Part shown: positions 48,501-53,705 of the stretch, in pieces
How the letters are laid out: each line of letters opens with the position of its first letter
How positions within the stretch are numbered: the stretch's first letter is position 1
Source: Thalassospira sp. MCCC 1A01428
Lineage (GTDB): Bacteria > Pseudomonadota > Alphaproteobacteria > Rhodospirillales > Thalassospiraceae
Direction: 5' to 3'
NCBI RefSeq assembly: GCF_002115825.1
Contig: NZ_JFJZ01000017.1
Span: 30,149-94,148 of the forward strand
Length of the DNA stretch: 64,000 nt
Translations under genes and position numbers: made by a program
The notes under the pieces: generated by a model
Database searches by the model: none
Told to the model about the DNA's origin: nothing
What the model saw: the letters and a program-made list of their open reading frames with translations, nothing else

Positions 48501-49067
48501 GGGGGCTGCCACGCCAGACTGTGAAGCCCGATATATTTCTGCAACCCGATCCGCCATTAAATTGCCAGCAAACCCGTCGCAAACAAGGTGATGATAAACC
48601 CGAACCCACCAGTAACGGTCATTTGCCAGTCGCAGCAACCGGTGGCGACAATGGATATTACCATCAGGACCAATCAGACGGGTGCGGGCATAACGCACTT
48701 CTTCACAGGCAGAAGCCTCGATATTGTCGGAAAAACGTAAATCAACAACGCTAAAGTCCGTGGGCAAACAGGCGGGCGCAAATGACTGCGAAATGTCGCC
48801 ATTTTCATCGCAAAAACGCAGTCGCAGCGCATCATTTTCCCGTTCAGTGCGAATAATCGCCTGATGCAAGGCTGCAATATCAAGGTTACCCTCAAATGTT
48901 ATGACATTGCAGATATTATAGCGTGCAGGATCGTTTCCCTTATCCCGATCCAGCCAGATTGCAGATTGCGGTGACGTCAGAGGATAGCGACCCTCTTCGG
49001 ATTCCGCACCCGCATGTGCCCATTCAATGTTCAACGCCTGCCCCTTCAAACGTTGCCGCGTTACCAA
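30540..49067 (-). CDS. giant hybrid NRPS-PKS, about 6,175 residues
   Basis: One uninterrupted frame encoding C1-T1 / AT / C2-A1-T2 / C3-A2-T3 / KS-DH-KR-T4-T5 / C4-A3-T6 / C5 (roughly 670 kDa). Carrier serines by eye: S531, S2057, S3120, S4504, S4595, S5679; AT S798; KS C3351. Condensation motifs are HHLVCDG, DHLCFDG, HHAICDG, HHVLADG and HHIVGDG. The first module has no A domain, the only AT is far from the KS, and the protein ends on a C domain that must work with the separate A-MT-T-TE protein 12 bases downstream. No epimerisation domain is seen. The start is TTG at 49067 with AGGGTGAG upstream; a TTG at 49034 with AAGGGG is an alternative. The product is probably an N-acyl peptide with one serine-plus-malonate gamma-amino acid. 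It is divergent from a LysR regulator. Confidence 0.92.
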   Translation of the reverse strand: MVTRQRLKGQALNIEWAHAGAESEEGRYPLTSPQSAIWLDRDKGNDPARYNICNVITFEGNLDIAALHQAIIRTERENDALRLRFCDENGDISQSFAPACLPTDFSVVDLRFSDNIEASACEEVRYARTRLIGPDGNIHCRHRLLRLANDRYWWVRVYHHLVCDGFAGNLMADRVAEIYRASQSGVAAPDTSFRPYREFIASEIAYVNSPAYQRDLAYWTERLASDKPVTRFSSRPERQASQQAQVLLGFDGEKLVALEDVASQCQTSPTSVMMATFIMLLAEVSGNRHPVMTLPVLNRIGRNERNMPGTFSCVVPLDVNLDQHASFAELAQNIFTRIRRDVRHIRLGPVRMRAAMLGAKSLSGSGAFFNSLGLISAPDFADIKTKYQHVYTGPVADLGLVFLTEELGNDEREGALIWQYNAERINLDEVKKIAARFEVLLDAVIADGGQQPIATISHNMQAVVDLDLPGLRGDLAQTAKQDDILPVVLPTQMSAARQGELIIEISRIWEGLIQVDAIDPDANLFEIGAHSLLVPRAQFALSKLAGRKIASVEIFEHSTIRSFVRHLGALEAPDEMVDERVVAVAGVQDVPAPQHQIMADPIRKAEPAEALAASSDPYVWQLSANTSSALDDKIADLHRRVTTMVDHADLHDVTAGVDDKLDGSVRAVVVAADKATACQALRDETSPARISGTVPMVVPPVVLMFAGQGAQKPGMARALYNTDIRSADLIDRACTTVARLSGPQDLRDLLVVSDGNSDDVERLAQTACTQPALFIFEYALADYLIRRGVQPAALIGHSIGEYVAACLAGVMSFDDALRLVVLRGRLMEATKPGAMYALSMVATDVDELLAAFGGDLAIAAANGPRQHVVAGSVDAIERLAKHLDQRGKPGRRLTVSQAFHSSLMDQILDQFRDVVANVNLSAPKIPVQSNLTGQWLSDANATSPDYWVSHLRNTVRFADNITGLLATLPGALLVECGFGNTLCRLAAVNGVKVSQCIPLQPALNAAQTTDDDTTGSLALLRGVAKMWVNGVDVKPGAATAQLHDRNDGEVAAYPQTGMTNKTSGCVFVGGDTARAGDAPIIAIFPAHPAIEGQWLARRDLPPDDRYHIVSSLRLPDGAGFDALRLVLDKIVARHEALRSTFVEQEGELVQRVHAHMAVPFMCLDQFEDIRTGLFDIEKGPLARFGYVEKTRTLPALLAVAVDHLCFDGQSFGLLQAEIEAELAGEEVRKTCPAQVLAERAHRDLKGERGNEARAFWQSRTEYLLAERLPSDPMANHNNHDTHAGKRLFWRLSSRQKTALDTLSKYASRATPTALWTALVIAVIARRKESGAAVLGMPFAGRVDQDSRQFLGCFANVLPLAITPDMSRGLDDLVQKVGHEILSVMDVQDYPLSRLSMDLSTISRGPVGLPCDAVSIIEINEDIYDLNDLDFGAGKFPLMLALVKCGAGTHLAIEYQTSTYGTRWVEHFAEHFLTLICAWAEEPKRPLGTVEIIPATEKQLLLSDWNDTGSDYPRDCGLGTLLAKRVKDPGYQERVALDDGTTTLTYRDMGIRLASISAELGTLGVMPGDIVGLAAARNIDSILTLLGIAWHGAVYLPIDKALPPQAINDLMAECGAQTLLCDADEYQRLSELQKLYNMAGLPDGKEPESTNEHPLAASRAGNDPAYVMFTSGSTGKPKGVLIPNRAVARLVLNNKSLPFDENDVIAQAAPLGFDASTLEIWAAVLNGGRLCIIADDALFDPGMMRVAICRGNVSTMWLTSSLLNRIADEAPESFQTLNRLLSGGEVLSPAHIARIRAACPDLTLINGYGPTENTTFTCTHTISDADIATGNIPIGTPVGNSRVYILDARGEVTPIDVWGELYAAGDGLALGYTGAKERTEKAFVTVNCLGDERLYKTGDRARWRANGVIEFGGRNDSQVKIRGHRVELGAIEDKLSMQDGIRNVCVMAIGKGADAFLGAAIAADNDQRDIWTGALSRDLPGYMIPERIVVLDHLPVTVNGKVDRSRLREILLVAETRVDAQADADADDVQLVINQFQRLFGDKEITPNSDFFALGGHSLIAMRLAGLIEKQSGFRPKLQDIFAARTVENVARLVANNRQVSTGQTLLRTQGDVFPLSSGQARLWVLQRLQPELAVYSVPATLEITGAIDAAALQRALFALEDRQHALRLRFRADPEHPDGVSQYLAPAGSWILQRHQMTEDTARQFVTRETARPFDLDNASMSRADLITLAPDRHWLMISLHHAICDGWSMPVLLREIAAFYGAETGATPPHLPEIDRHYEDFASWQRGFLQSDAGKDAIIRWKDRLDPLCEPLNLPTDYPRPAERRFLGDFVDFDIDADNARLIDAAAIRHGTTAFNILTALVQVLLYRHCGQTDIPLGMLVAGREHGAFDNTIGFFVNTVPLRQKINPEQSFDAHLTQTGKCISDALADQSVPFEVIVNAVNAPRDLSRNPLFDVLVAWQDGTPEMGHLGGAGLSLVEMPFLYAKFDLGFYFWRAEGALRGQLEFDTDLFDRNTVKSVIARLNSLCRAALNNEQTTSLAHLAIMPDDERALIDQFNATTLDLPVDRCISEPFLDQVARTPDAIAVVDEGGELSYTQFARRAAGIAARLRAANIGRGDVVGIAVRRSINMLAAVHGTLLAGAAYSPLDPDHPAQRRHDMLEDLGKEATVITTADCAGLFDGTTTILIDGADDADVPVLASKPDDLAYVLFTSGSTGRPKGVEIIHRGVLNRILWMQDAFPIGPGDVIFQKTPITFDVSVWELFWWSWTGAKVVLPSPGAERDPQQIASEIDRHQVTIIHFVPSMLATFLFAIESGMVEAAQLSSLRRVFASGEALDAATVRRFNELLHQPFGTELHNLYGPTEATVDVTWQACSPHQTGGIVPIGKPIANTTVQILGQEMDVLPIGVTGEIVLGGVQIALGYRNRPELSAEKFPSDPHNDGGRLYRTGDLGRWRRDGTVEYLGRIDHQVKIRGFRIECGEVEAALESHPFVERAPVKAVKVGGFDELHAFVLGKDGLSVSDLRDHLRQRLPEYMIPARFFALDHLPQTSSGKVDRKALSGQPMVASKAPSAGQQKQDEKTVLSASEQGQIELKIRQLWQQVLPDIDPGRDDGFFDIGGNSLLLLKLFEKINTIWPGKMGVADLFANPSISRQADYLTGQNAHSPASNIALRANGHFATDEPIAIIGMGVRVAGADDFDRFWQNIAAGRDHVGALPATRDAETRELFTVMGKAVPKQFREAAYLDSIFDFDAARFRMAPVDAGLLDPEQRLFIETALMAMEDAGYGGNALRGQNVGVFAGGGANPVWRVAMEHVAKTRAEQVFALNVPSNIVTRLSFLKDWHGPAQVVDTACSSSLVAVHQACQNLRNGTCTVAIAGGAKLLPCPPDAAGGFTIDSSTARTRAFDASADGTGMGEGSVIFVLKPLSAAMQDGDNIHAIIRGSAVNQDGASSGAAAPNPAMQAEVIAQAARAADIDLTTISYFEAHGTGTALGDPIEIDGLTRAFAGAHPIVDPAYIGSAKGNFGHLDGAAGALGLARAIMVLRHGDVPPQPFFETPNPAIDFGRAPVRVTGHLAKLPDRGAGIPRRAGVSSFGLSGINAHIVLEAAPARLQADDTGQTDRDHFIVSLSASSPDALREYGKNLLRTLKKTPALSVRDIAFTLATGRDSLKYRFAVAVHDCDALESHLERLVNGDGHIGEATNGGQNHKVDAIVAVTDDVTAQTQISAYLNGAVLAWPENYRARRVSLPSAPYVRKPCKPVFDVKIAKAVSVLQGPVETATARSFAININDPGFWPANEHRLNGQPTLVGMAVPALIAQAVAQMGNGAGPVCLSDLVWHHALMVNAVPDGNVTLSFGNDHSVELGGRLKNGQWRVFASARYTQAASDVDGNNLSLAAFRAKATVSVPLAAFIGHFGAITTSSRWDCTVSLYSDPAKTVAIKQLRLSSQYHADLQNWVYHPALADVACSMALDNQNGPSVPVGVDDVIVYGASGTDILACGELQPSGKLNVTLFNGVTGQPVVAVRGIRFAKTGQNALNQGPTTLEISWHPENVEAHPCPVGCLFIADGDFWPVPKQCRLVHPETLDKATFAGVSHAIVALQPGVDAVLRTAQVLRNVLRNISGPLRLTVVGCGAFAPDGEFAIDPDQSAAAGVVIAAAHEEPKLTLSYADMPPDAVSSVIGSELAAIPSRDPVVVYRNGQRLVRDLAMFENYDSANQSNWPDHGVCVVTGGTGGFGLALAVEMAAGGKVELAFIGRRDEALLDAETKSRLAALRAEGIDISLFSCDVSDQKSLDQTLAHIRSNLGPITAIVHAAGLADGGFLAMRDMDSFNDILSAKIAGARNLDQLTLNDPVQAFVMFGSVTAITGAPGQSAYCAANGFLDGFAFYRRAQGRPAMVIDWCTLAGQGMAARNNVVLHDGAWVSPQQAVSLWRRALDCGLAQVVVLDPAVLGHNQSTEVAVKTPAVADRVLPTPTRNTIARIAAIWAETLGYDTLDITEDFFALGGDSITGMQIVDRMQNDLSLSLTISDLFSASSVVSLARLLGVGETDADIMTSGRDVDTGGKQVDPIVAIGRIWAETLGYDAVDPAEDFYALGGDSITGMQIVDRMTQELGYSLSLADLFEHSTVAGLGKKLLDPWPENSEFGYDGHNQIAGFDDAPANFVPQVTADQPGDDNTHRMALITYPAAPEQLSVLNAGQKGNMGTAFNLPHAFLLDDTVDMGRLRAVITQLIIRHEILRTRISTQGDSWQMEVLKPEHAMPDLTPVMVDGEVEDACARLVRAFDLNSEIPVRWQFLTDQTGKLALFFDIHHVLADGSTTERLLGDLFELYLGKTLLPLKHQLSDYALWCQRGENQARLADAKNYWQAKYRGALPMINLPSDRRRPAFHTFNGEITSFELDSNLLADARKFAATQRVTMFTLILSTWFAVLSRLAETSDLVISVPVDARDANGFRDMPGMMVSLLPLRTCLEDGETVKSLLAKMQSQHVEALRHRAYFLDMLLDDLCPPAAPDRTLLSEISLSYMNYRAAADNTNTHIRPVGLMRHHCKNDLSIFVRDLPERMTISFDYYADMFDRTRMDDLGRIFAATLRRLIRSDSQKLDAISLLPAEQSAQFDLWENGPDIPITMHEGLFAEFSRQVALAPDNCAVRDAGGSWSYADLAARAGAIAKYLVNAGVGQGDLVAMHIDRGREAIAVILGITALGAGYVPLDAAYPAERNLFILGDSNATLVLVDDVGRASLADIANDAVRMCHVADIPDIGGEFVAPVLDVPERAPAYLMYTSGSTGQPKGVLIEQGAVMRLAQGADYTGLCAGAVMAQAGPLAFDAATLEIWVPLLTGAEIAVIARDTVLDPSQFGAALAAFGITTMYMSVGLFNRQVDADPASLSRLRTLMIGGESISKSHVSKFMDICPDTSLINGYGPTESTTFATVTPILRSDICEDSDFTIIGRPIAHTRTVIRDAHGLRTPVGVWGELMIGGDRLAREYWCQPELTAERFVSDPDKPGARLYRTGDIARWTGDGRIEFGGRRDNQIKLRGFRVELDEIEHQLQQAPDIQNAVVLYNRDGVHGGEIIGCIQQVPGENTVQSDVLLGELQAWLGQRLPGYMVPTKWYLVADIPVTANGKVDRNALLSQVNLQLPAGAQASNVDSSLSPDEQVIADIFSDVFQLPVYDRNTGFAALGGHSLMAIRIVNRIADRIGKRISMADFFASPTIAALARHVNSLRQSNANTQKAGILPAPVMDEYPASHAQKRLYLLSRMDRNGSAYGMVYVMRCDGSLRADILQEALKRLIVRHETLRTGFHEQDGVITQHIHPVSAPNVVVQDVSNHADPAREALRLTREEAATPIILDQPPLIRGRMITVGKNEILLVLITHHIVGDGWSSRILQQELGALYQAVLHETDPVLAPLPISYKDYAWWQAGQDWSSAAAYWQEKLRGAPGQIALPTDRTAPDVQSYRGAHAHLQIDRPVLDGLHKLAQTHNTTLSAVGLALFSAMLYRLTRQQDMVIGMGVAGRERTETEGLIGFFVNVLPIRVQLDNETELGALIDRLHANIAAALDRQDYPFDELVRAVAPKRNANRQPLVNVVFEYQRFGDLPSMSDTGDTSGLPLAKDNRSGLLPDNLDAFVDNTTAKHDVILFLVEEAGQARFTLEYDTDLFDAETMRRWLAFLGKFASAAALDT
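30560..31860 (-). other. C-terminal orphan condensation domain C5
   Basis: A complete C domain (HHIVGDG near residue 5870; GFFVNVLPIRVQL; PLVNVVFEYQ) ends the protein with no A or carrier after it. The matching A-MT-T-TE is the next gene. C and A of one module are thus on separate proteins. Confidence 0.85.
31980..35030 (-). other. module: C4-A3-T6, hydrophobic specificity
   Basis: C4 has HHVLADG. A3 has YTSGSTGQPKGVL, NGYGPTESTTF and ANGKVDRNAL; T6 is FAALGGHSLMAI (S5679). The code read by eye is D-A-L-Y-M-G-G-T-F-K, related to that of A1 but with Tyr and Met in two pocket positions, so a larger hydrophobic residue is possible. Confidence 0.7.
35200..39530 (-). other. PKS module: KS-(no AT)-DH-KR-T4-T5
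   Basis: KS: DTACSSSL (C3351), EAHGTGT and KGNFGHLDGAAG are intact. It is followed by a KS-AT linker (FIVSLSASSPDALREYGK) and then directly by a post-AT linker (YRARRVSLPSAPYVRK), with no AT between. DH: HRLNGQPTLVG (the usual Pro is Val) and HPALADVACSM (the usual Gln/His after Asp is Ser), so activity is uncertain. KR: VTGGTGGFGLALA, GSVTAITG and QSAYCAANGF look active. Two near-identical carriers follow, each with ALGGDSITGMQIVDRM. Confidence 0.88.
39660..42740 (-). other. module 3: C3-A2-T3, serine-specific
   Basis: C3 has HHAICDG. A2 shows FDVSVWELFWW, IIHFVPSML, RRVFASGEAL and NLYGPTEATVDVTW, which give the code D-V-W-H-F-S-L-V-D-K, the well-known serine code of EntF. T3 is FFDIGGNSLLLLKL (S3120), directly followed by the KS. 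Confidence 0.88.
42850..45840 (-). other. module 2: C2-A1-T2, hydrophobic (Val-like) specificity
   Basis: C2 has DHLCFDG (second His kept). A1 runs from about residue 1516 with FTSGSTGKPKGV, NGYGPTENTTF and VNGKVDRSRL; T2 is FFALGGHSLIAM. The code read by eye is D-A-L-W-L-G-G-T-F-K, close to published valine-type codes ending GGTFK. Confidence 0.7.
46050..47220 (-). other. KS-less acyltransferase domain with its KS-AT linker
   Basis: A KS-AT-type linker (VWQLSANTSSALDDKIADLH, about residue 615) leads into an AT with FAGQGAQKPGMARALY, GHSIGEYVAAC (S798), VVLRGRLM and AFHSSLM. The AFHS form of the last motif is that of malonyl-CoA-specific domains. No KS precedes it. It lies about 2,500 residues from the AT-less KS module. 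Confidence 0.85.
47350..48990 (-). other. module 1: starter C domain and carrier, no A domain
   Basis: Condensation domain at residues about 25-480 (HHLVCDG near 161), then carrier FEIGAHSLLVPR (S531). No adenylation motifs lie between or after them. As the first domain of the line, C1 probably joins a fatty acyl group. T1 must be charged by another A domain or in another way. Confidence 0.8.
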
Positions 49068-49592
49068 GCACTCACCCTAAGTGCTTTGGTTCCCTCGTTA
49101 TTTCCAGGTTGAATTTGTGCGACAACAACCCAACCCGTTAATTAGATTATGCGTTTGATTTGACCATGTTTTCAAGTGACGGTAGAAAAAAATTATTTAA
49201 ATTTATGTTTCGTGCGTAGGTCATTTTCCACCCGCCATCCAACAGCATGTAGCAGAAAGCGAAATTATATTAGAGAACATTTTATTTTTTCTGCCCGGCA
49301 CTGGCAAACATAGCGGCGACACGATAAGCTTTGCTTTCTTTTTTCGGGGGATTTTCCCATTAAAAACAGCACTTAAAACCGGCCTGGCCGTTTGCCAGAT
49401 ACGTGTATGCGCAATCGTTTAAGAACGAGGATAAACAGGGTATTTATGATGCTAAACCCCGTGTTTGTGGTGTAAATATATTTGGCTGTGCGCGAATTGA
49501 CAGGTTATGTAGTGTATTTTTAACGGCATCCCGTTCCCAATAGCCGGGTTGCGTTATTTATCGGATTTTACCGGACCAAGGAGAAAGACCAA
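49068..49592. other. intergenic region between giant NRPS-PKS and LysR gene
   Basis: 525 bases with divergent transcription on both sides and no convincing frame. It is AT-rich around 49140-49290. TTGACA at 49497-49502 points toward the LysR gene, but I do not find a well-spaced -10. The promoter of the assembly line must lie here. Confidence 0.5.
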
Positions 49593-50498
49593 TTGGAAAT
49601 AAAATGGCTGGAAGATTTTGTCTCGCTGGCAAGAACCCGCAACTTTTCCCGGTCGTCAAAGGAACGAAATGTTACCCAGCCAGCGTTCAGCCGCCGCATT
49701 CGTGCCCTTGAAACCTGGCTGGGCACGGATCTGATTGACCGGCGCACCTATCCTATTACCCTGACTCAAGAAGGTCGCCTGTTTCGCGATACGGCCGAAA
49801 CCGTACTGCATGATATTTATCACGACCGCGCCCAGTTTCACCAATTGCAACACGCCGAAAGGCCCGACATCCGCATTGCCGCAGCAAGCACGCTAAGCAT
49901 CAGCTTTATCCCCGCCTGGCTAAAAAACATCCGAGAAAAAATAGGCCCGTTCACAAGCCATATCATGACGGAAAACTTCCACGATATGGTTCGCCATCTT
50001 GCAGATGGCGACATCGATTTTGTCCTGCAATATTGCAGCCAGGAAGCACCCGTTCTGTTCGATACCACCCAGTTCAAGGCGATGACCCTTGCACGTGAAC
50101 GCATGATCCTGATTTCGCCCTTTGCCGCCAACGGCAAAACACCGTTGTTACACCCTGAAAGGGACCAGGAAATTCCTTTTATCGGCTATTCCAAAAGCGG
50201 ATATTTCGCTGAAATTGAATCTCTGATGTTTTCACAAAATCCCAAATGCCGGAAAAAATTCAAAAAAATCAGCGAAAGCCCGACGTCCGAATTCGTAAAG
50301 CGGATGGCGCTTGAATTTGGTGCATTAACCATCGTCCCGGAAAGCTGTGCAAAGGCCGAAATTCAGCGCGGCGAACTCGTTGAAATACAATCTGAAACCT
50401 GGTCGCATAACCTTGATATCCAGATTTACCGCAAAGCGGACACCAAACGCTCGATCACCCGCAAATTATGGGCTGCCCTTACCAGTGACCAAGGGTAA
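49593..50498 (+). CDS. LysR-family transcriptional regulator
   Basis: 301 residues. The N-terminal winged helix (MEIKWLEDFVSLARTRNFSRSSKERNVTQPAFSRRIRALE, split here into the usual helices) is followed by the co-inducer domain. The start is TTG at 49593 with AAGGAGA eight bases upstream; no ATG is available. It is divergent from the giant NRPS-PKS gene and convergent (5-base gap) with the isoaspartyl peptidase, so it may control the assembly line, the peptidase/uptake genes, or both. The inducer is unknown. Confidence 0.88.
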   Translation: MEIKWLEDFVSLARTRNFSRSSKERNVTQPAFSRRIRALETWLGTDLIDRRTYPITLTQEGRLFRDTAETVLHDIYHDRAQFHQLQHAERPDIRIAAASTLSISFIPAWLKNIREKIGPFTSHIMTENFHDMVRHLADGDIDFVLQYCSQEAPVLFDTTQFKAMTLARERMILISPFAANGKTPLLHPERDQEIPFIGYSKSGYFAEIESLMFSQNPKCRKKFKKISESPTSEFVKRMALEFGALTIVPESCAKAEIQRGELVEIQSETWSHNLDIQIYRKADTKRSITRKLWAALTSDQG

Positions 50499-50503
50499 AA
50501 CGC

Positions 50504-51439
50504 TTATTCATCTGCGTAAATAAAGGTTTTAAACTGTCCGTCCTCGGTTACACAACCGCGATACATGCCCTCGCTGTTCATGGGCATGGCGATGTTTCCG
50601 TGGCGATCAACCGCAATCAAGCCACCCGATCCGTCATTTTTTGCCAGGTCTTCCATCACCACATGCTGCGCGGCATCTGCCAATGACTGGCCTGCAAAAC
50701 GCATCCGGGCAGAAATTTCGTGTGCCGCACAATAACGGATAAAAACCTCGCCGTGGCCCGTGGCCGAAACAGCACAGCTTTCATTATCAGCAAAGGTGCC
50801 AGCCCCGATCACCGGGGTATCGCCAATACGGCCAGGTGCCTTTGCCGTCATCCCGCCTGTTGATGTTGCCGCGGCAACATTGCCGTGCATATCGCGCGCA
50901 ACAGCCCCCACGGTGCCGTGTCGGCGGGCTGGATCATCGCTTTCCCGGCCTTCTGCCCTCAGGCGCAAGGTTTCCTGTAAAGCCTGCCAACGGGCATCGG
51001 TATAAAAATAGTCAGCGTCTTCAAATGGCAACCCGGCATTTCGCGCAATTTCAATTGCTGCCGCCCCACCAAATAAAACATGGTCGGTCGTATCCATGAC
51101 CGCACGGGCGACACATACAGGGTTCCGTGGCCCAAAAATACCGGCAACCGCCCCGACACTCCGGGTTGCACCATCCATGACGGCAGCGTCCATTTCCTGT
51201 TTACCCGCCGACGTAAACACGGCACCGCGACCGGCATTAAACAGGGAATTGTCTTCAAGGGCGCAAACAGTTGCGACAACCGCGTCCGTTGCGCTGCCGT
51301 TCTTTGACAACACAGCGTGACCAGCAGCCAGCGCAACCTGAATACCTGCGCGATAGTCTGCATCCTTTTCAGAGGACATTTTAGAACGCAAAATTGTGCC
51401 GGCACCGCCATGCAAGGCCAGTGAGAAACGATTTGTCAT
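50504..51439 (-). CDS. isoaspartyl peptidase/L-asparaginase (Ntn hydrolase)
   Basis: 311 residues from the ATG at 51439 (GGAGC seven bases upstream; the frame is open to 51523). FSLALHGGAGTI starts the alpha chain. HGTVGAVARD contains the autocleavage and catalytic threonine T176. TSTGGMTAKAPGRIGDTPVIGAGTFAD is typical of the beta chain. The enzyme matures by self-cleavage before T176 and hydrolyses beta-aspartyl dipeptides or asparagine. Its neighbours are a dipeptide-type importer and two further peptidases. Confidence 0.9.
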   Translation of the reverse strand: MTNRFSLALHGGAGTILRSKMSSEKDADYRAGIQVALAAGHAVLSKNGSATDAVVATVCALEDNSLFNAGRGAVFTSAGKQEMDAAVMDGATRSVGAVAGIFGPRNPVCVARAVMDTTDHVLFGGAAAIEIARNAGLPFEDADYFYTDARWQALQETLRLRAEGRESDDPARRHGTVGAVARDMHGNVAAATSTGGMTAKAPGRIGDTPVIGAGTFADNESCAVSATGHGEVFIRYCAAHEISARMRFAGQSLADAAQHVVMEDLAKNDGSGGLIAVDRHGNIAMPMNSEGMYRGCVTEDGQFKTFIYADE

Positions 51440-51790
51440 ATGGATGCTCCGAGCAAAAATCCGGAAAAAAGAGGTTATATTTTCCGACACTATTGTCCCG
51501 CGCCCGAAAGGTGACAAGGCCATGTTTTTGTCAATTTGGCGATGTCATACAAAACTGGCATAATTATGAAATTGCATATAGTACGCCATCGTACACTCAC
51601 ATACAGACAAACCCGAACCGCTTGATCTTGCACCGGTAAAGGAAACCATACATTCCTGCACAGGCAAAACTATGCAAAATCGGCATATATCTTGCCAAAA
51701 TAGTTTTGGCCCGTACTGACTCAAAACAGTAACGTTCCCTGCAAGACAAATTTGGCCGCATGACGCCAGAAATACTTCAGGGAAATTTGA
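51440..51790. promoter_or_regulatory. divergent intergenic region with inverted repeats
   Basis: 351 bases between the isoaspartyl peptidase (leftward) and importer operon (rightward). It contains TGACAA (51512-51517), ten bases, TTGTCA (51528-51533), and GTACG, four bases, CGTAC (51581-51594). Both could be operators for a shared regulator. No gene is seen. Confidence 0.4.
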
Positions 51791-53635
51791 ATGGCAGAAC
51801 AGACCACATCCCCCCTTTTATCCGTGCGCGACCTGACAGTGGAATTTGGTAATGACGCTGCGCCTGTAACAGCGGTTAAAAGCCTTAATCTTGATGTCTA
51901 TAAAGGTGAAACCGTTGCCATTGTTGGCGAAAGCGGATCGGGGAAATCTGTTACCGCCCTGTCAATGATGCGCCTGATCGAATTTGGCAATGGCGCCATC
52001 ACCAACGGTTCCATCAAACTCCGTCGCCGCAACGGAGCATTTGACGACATTTGCCGGCTTGATGATGAAAGTGTTCGCACCCTGCGCGGTGATGAAATTT
52101 CCATGATTTTTCAGGAACCGATGACATCGCTGAACCCGGTTTTCACTATCGGGGAACAGCTGATTGAACCAATCATCACCCATCAGAAAAAACGTCGCGC
52201 CGAAGCAACCGAAATTGCCCTGGAAATGCTGGAAAAGGTGCGTATCCCGGATGCGCGAAATCTTCTCAAACGCTATCCTCATCATCTGTCTGGCGGGATG
52301 CGTCAACGGGTTATGATTGCAATGGCATTGTCCTGCCGTCCGCAATTGTTGCTGGCTGACGAGCCAACCACGGCCCTTGACGTAACCATTCAAGCGCAAA
52401 TTTTACGCCTGATTCGCGACCTTCAGGTCGAAAATAACATGTCGGTTTTGTTTATTACCCACGACATGGGTGTTGTTTCCGAAATCGCTGATCGCGTGAT
52501 TGTTATGTATCGTGGCGAAAAGGTTGAAGAAGGCGATGTAAAATCCCTGTTTGCCAATCCGCAACATCCCTACACCAAATCCCTGTTACAAGCCGTCCCC
52601 CGACTGGGATCGATGAAGGGCATGGACCAGCCCGCCCGATTTGCCATTCCCGGTGAAAAGGTTGCCGCCTCGCTTGCACGCGAACCTGATGCCGCAATTT
52701 CGGCAATTGATTACACCAAACCGCCGCTATTATCGGTACGGGATCTAACCACCCGTTTTGACATCAAGGAAGGTTTGTTGGGCCGCACCACCAAACGTGT
52801 CCATGCCGTTGAAGGTATTGATCTTGATATCTGGCCAGGGGAAACGCTTGGCCTGGTCGGGGAATCGGGTTGTGGCAAATCGACAACCGGTCGATCAATT
52901 TTAAAACTGGTTGAATCGCAATCATCCCGGCTGCATTTTGATGGTCAGGACATGTCGGCCATGTCGCACACCGACCTTCAAAAACTGCGCCGCCAAATCC
53001 AGTTTGTTTTTCAGGACCCGTACGCGTCGCTTAACCCGCGCCTTACCGTGGGCTATTCCATTTGCGAACCAATGCTGATCCACCGGCTGGAAAGCCCGAA
53101 AAACGCCATGGATCGGGCTGTATGGTTACTCGAACAGGTTGGTCTTTCGGCCGATCATGCCAAACGGTATCCCCATGCCTTTTCCGGTGGTCAGCGCCAA
53201 CGCATAGCCATTGCCCGTGCCCTGGGCACCAATCCCAAAATGATCATCGCCGACGAGGCCGTATCCGCACTTGATGTGTCGGTACAAGCCCAGGTCATTA
53301 ACCTGATGATGGATTTGCAGCAAAAATTCGGTCTTGCATGGCTGTTCATTTCCCATGACATGGCCGTCGTCGAACGTGTCAGCCATCGCATTGCCGTGAT
53401 GTATCTGGGGCAAATCGTTGAAACCGGAACGCGGCGCAACGTTTTTGAAAATCCCGGGCATGCCTATACCCAGCGCCTGATGGATGCAGCCCCCATTCCC
53501 GATCCAGCCTTTCGCATTGAAAACCGGCCCCTGATTACCGGTGAAGTTCCCAGCCCGGTGCGCTCTGTTAACAACCCGCCTGCCCGGCTTTCTCTTCGGG
53601 AAATTTCACCAAAGCATTTTGTTGCCGCGGAATAA
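51791..53635 (+). CDS. dipeptide-type ABC importer, two fused ATPase domains (GsiA-like)
   Basis: 614 residues with two complete ATPase domains, matching fused DppD-DppF. The first has [30 protein letters not shown] and [14 protein letters not shown]. The second has [30 protein letters not shown] and [14 protein letters not shown]. Each is followed by an oligopeptide-type C-terminal helix region ([26 protein letters not shown]). It energises peptide uptake through the permeases encoded downstream. AGGGAAA precedes the ATG. It is the first gene of a five-gene rightward unit. Confidence 0.92.
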   Translation: MAEQTTSPLLSVRDLTVEFGNDAAPVTAVKSLNLDVYKGETVAIVGESGSGKSVTALSMMRLIEFGNGAITNGSIKLRRRNGAFDDICRLDDESVRTLRGDEISMIFQEPMTSLNPVFTIGEQLIEPIITHQKKRRAEATEIALEMLEKVRIPDARNLLKRYPHHLSGGMRQRVMIAMALSCRPQLLLADEPTTALDVTIQAQILRLIRDLQVENNMSVLFITHDMGVVSEIADRVIVMYRGEKVEEGDVKSLFANPQHPYTKSLLQAVPRLGSMKGMDQPARFAIPGEKVAASLAREPDAAISAIDYTKPPLLSVRDLTTRFDIKEGLLGRTTKRVHAVEGIDLDIWPGETLGLVGESGCGKSTTGRSILKLVESQSSRLHFDGQDMSAMSHTDLQKLRRQIQFVFQDPYASLNPRLTVGYSICEPMLIHRLESPKNAMDRAVWLLEQVGLSADHAKRYPHAFSGGQRQRIAIARALGTNPKMIIADEAVSALDVSVQAQVINLMMDLQQKFGLAWLFISHDMAVVERVSHRIAVMYLGQIVETGTRRNVFENPGHAYTQRLMDAAPIPDPAFRIENRPLITGEVPSPVRSVNNPPARLSLREISPKHFVAAE

Positions 53636-53705
53636 ACGTCCAACCCAAAACCGATGGTTATAACAACAATAACAATCACATAAATCAGCAAAGAGGCACT
53701 AGAAT

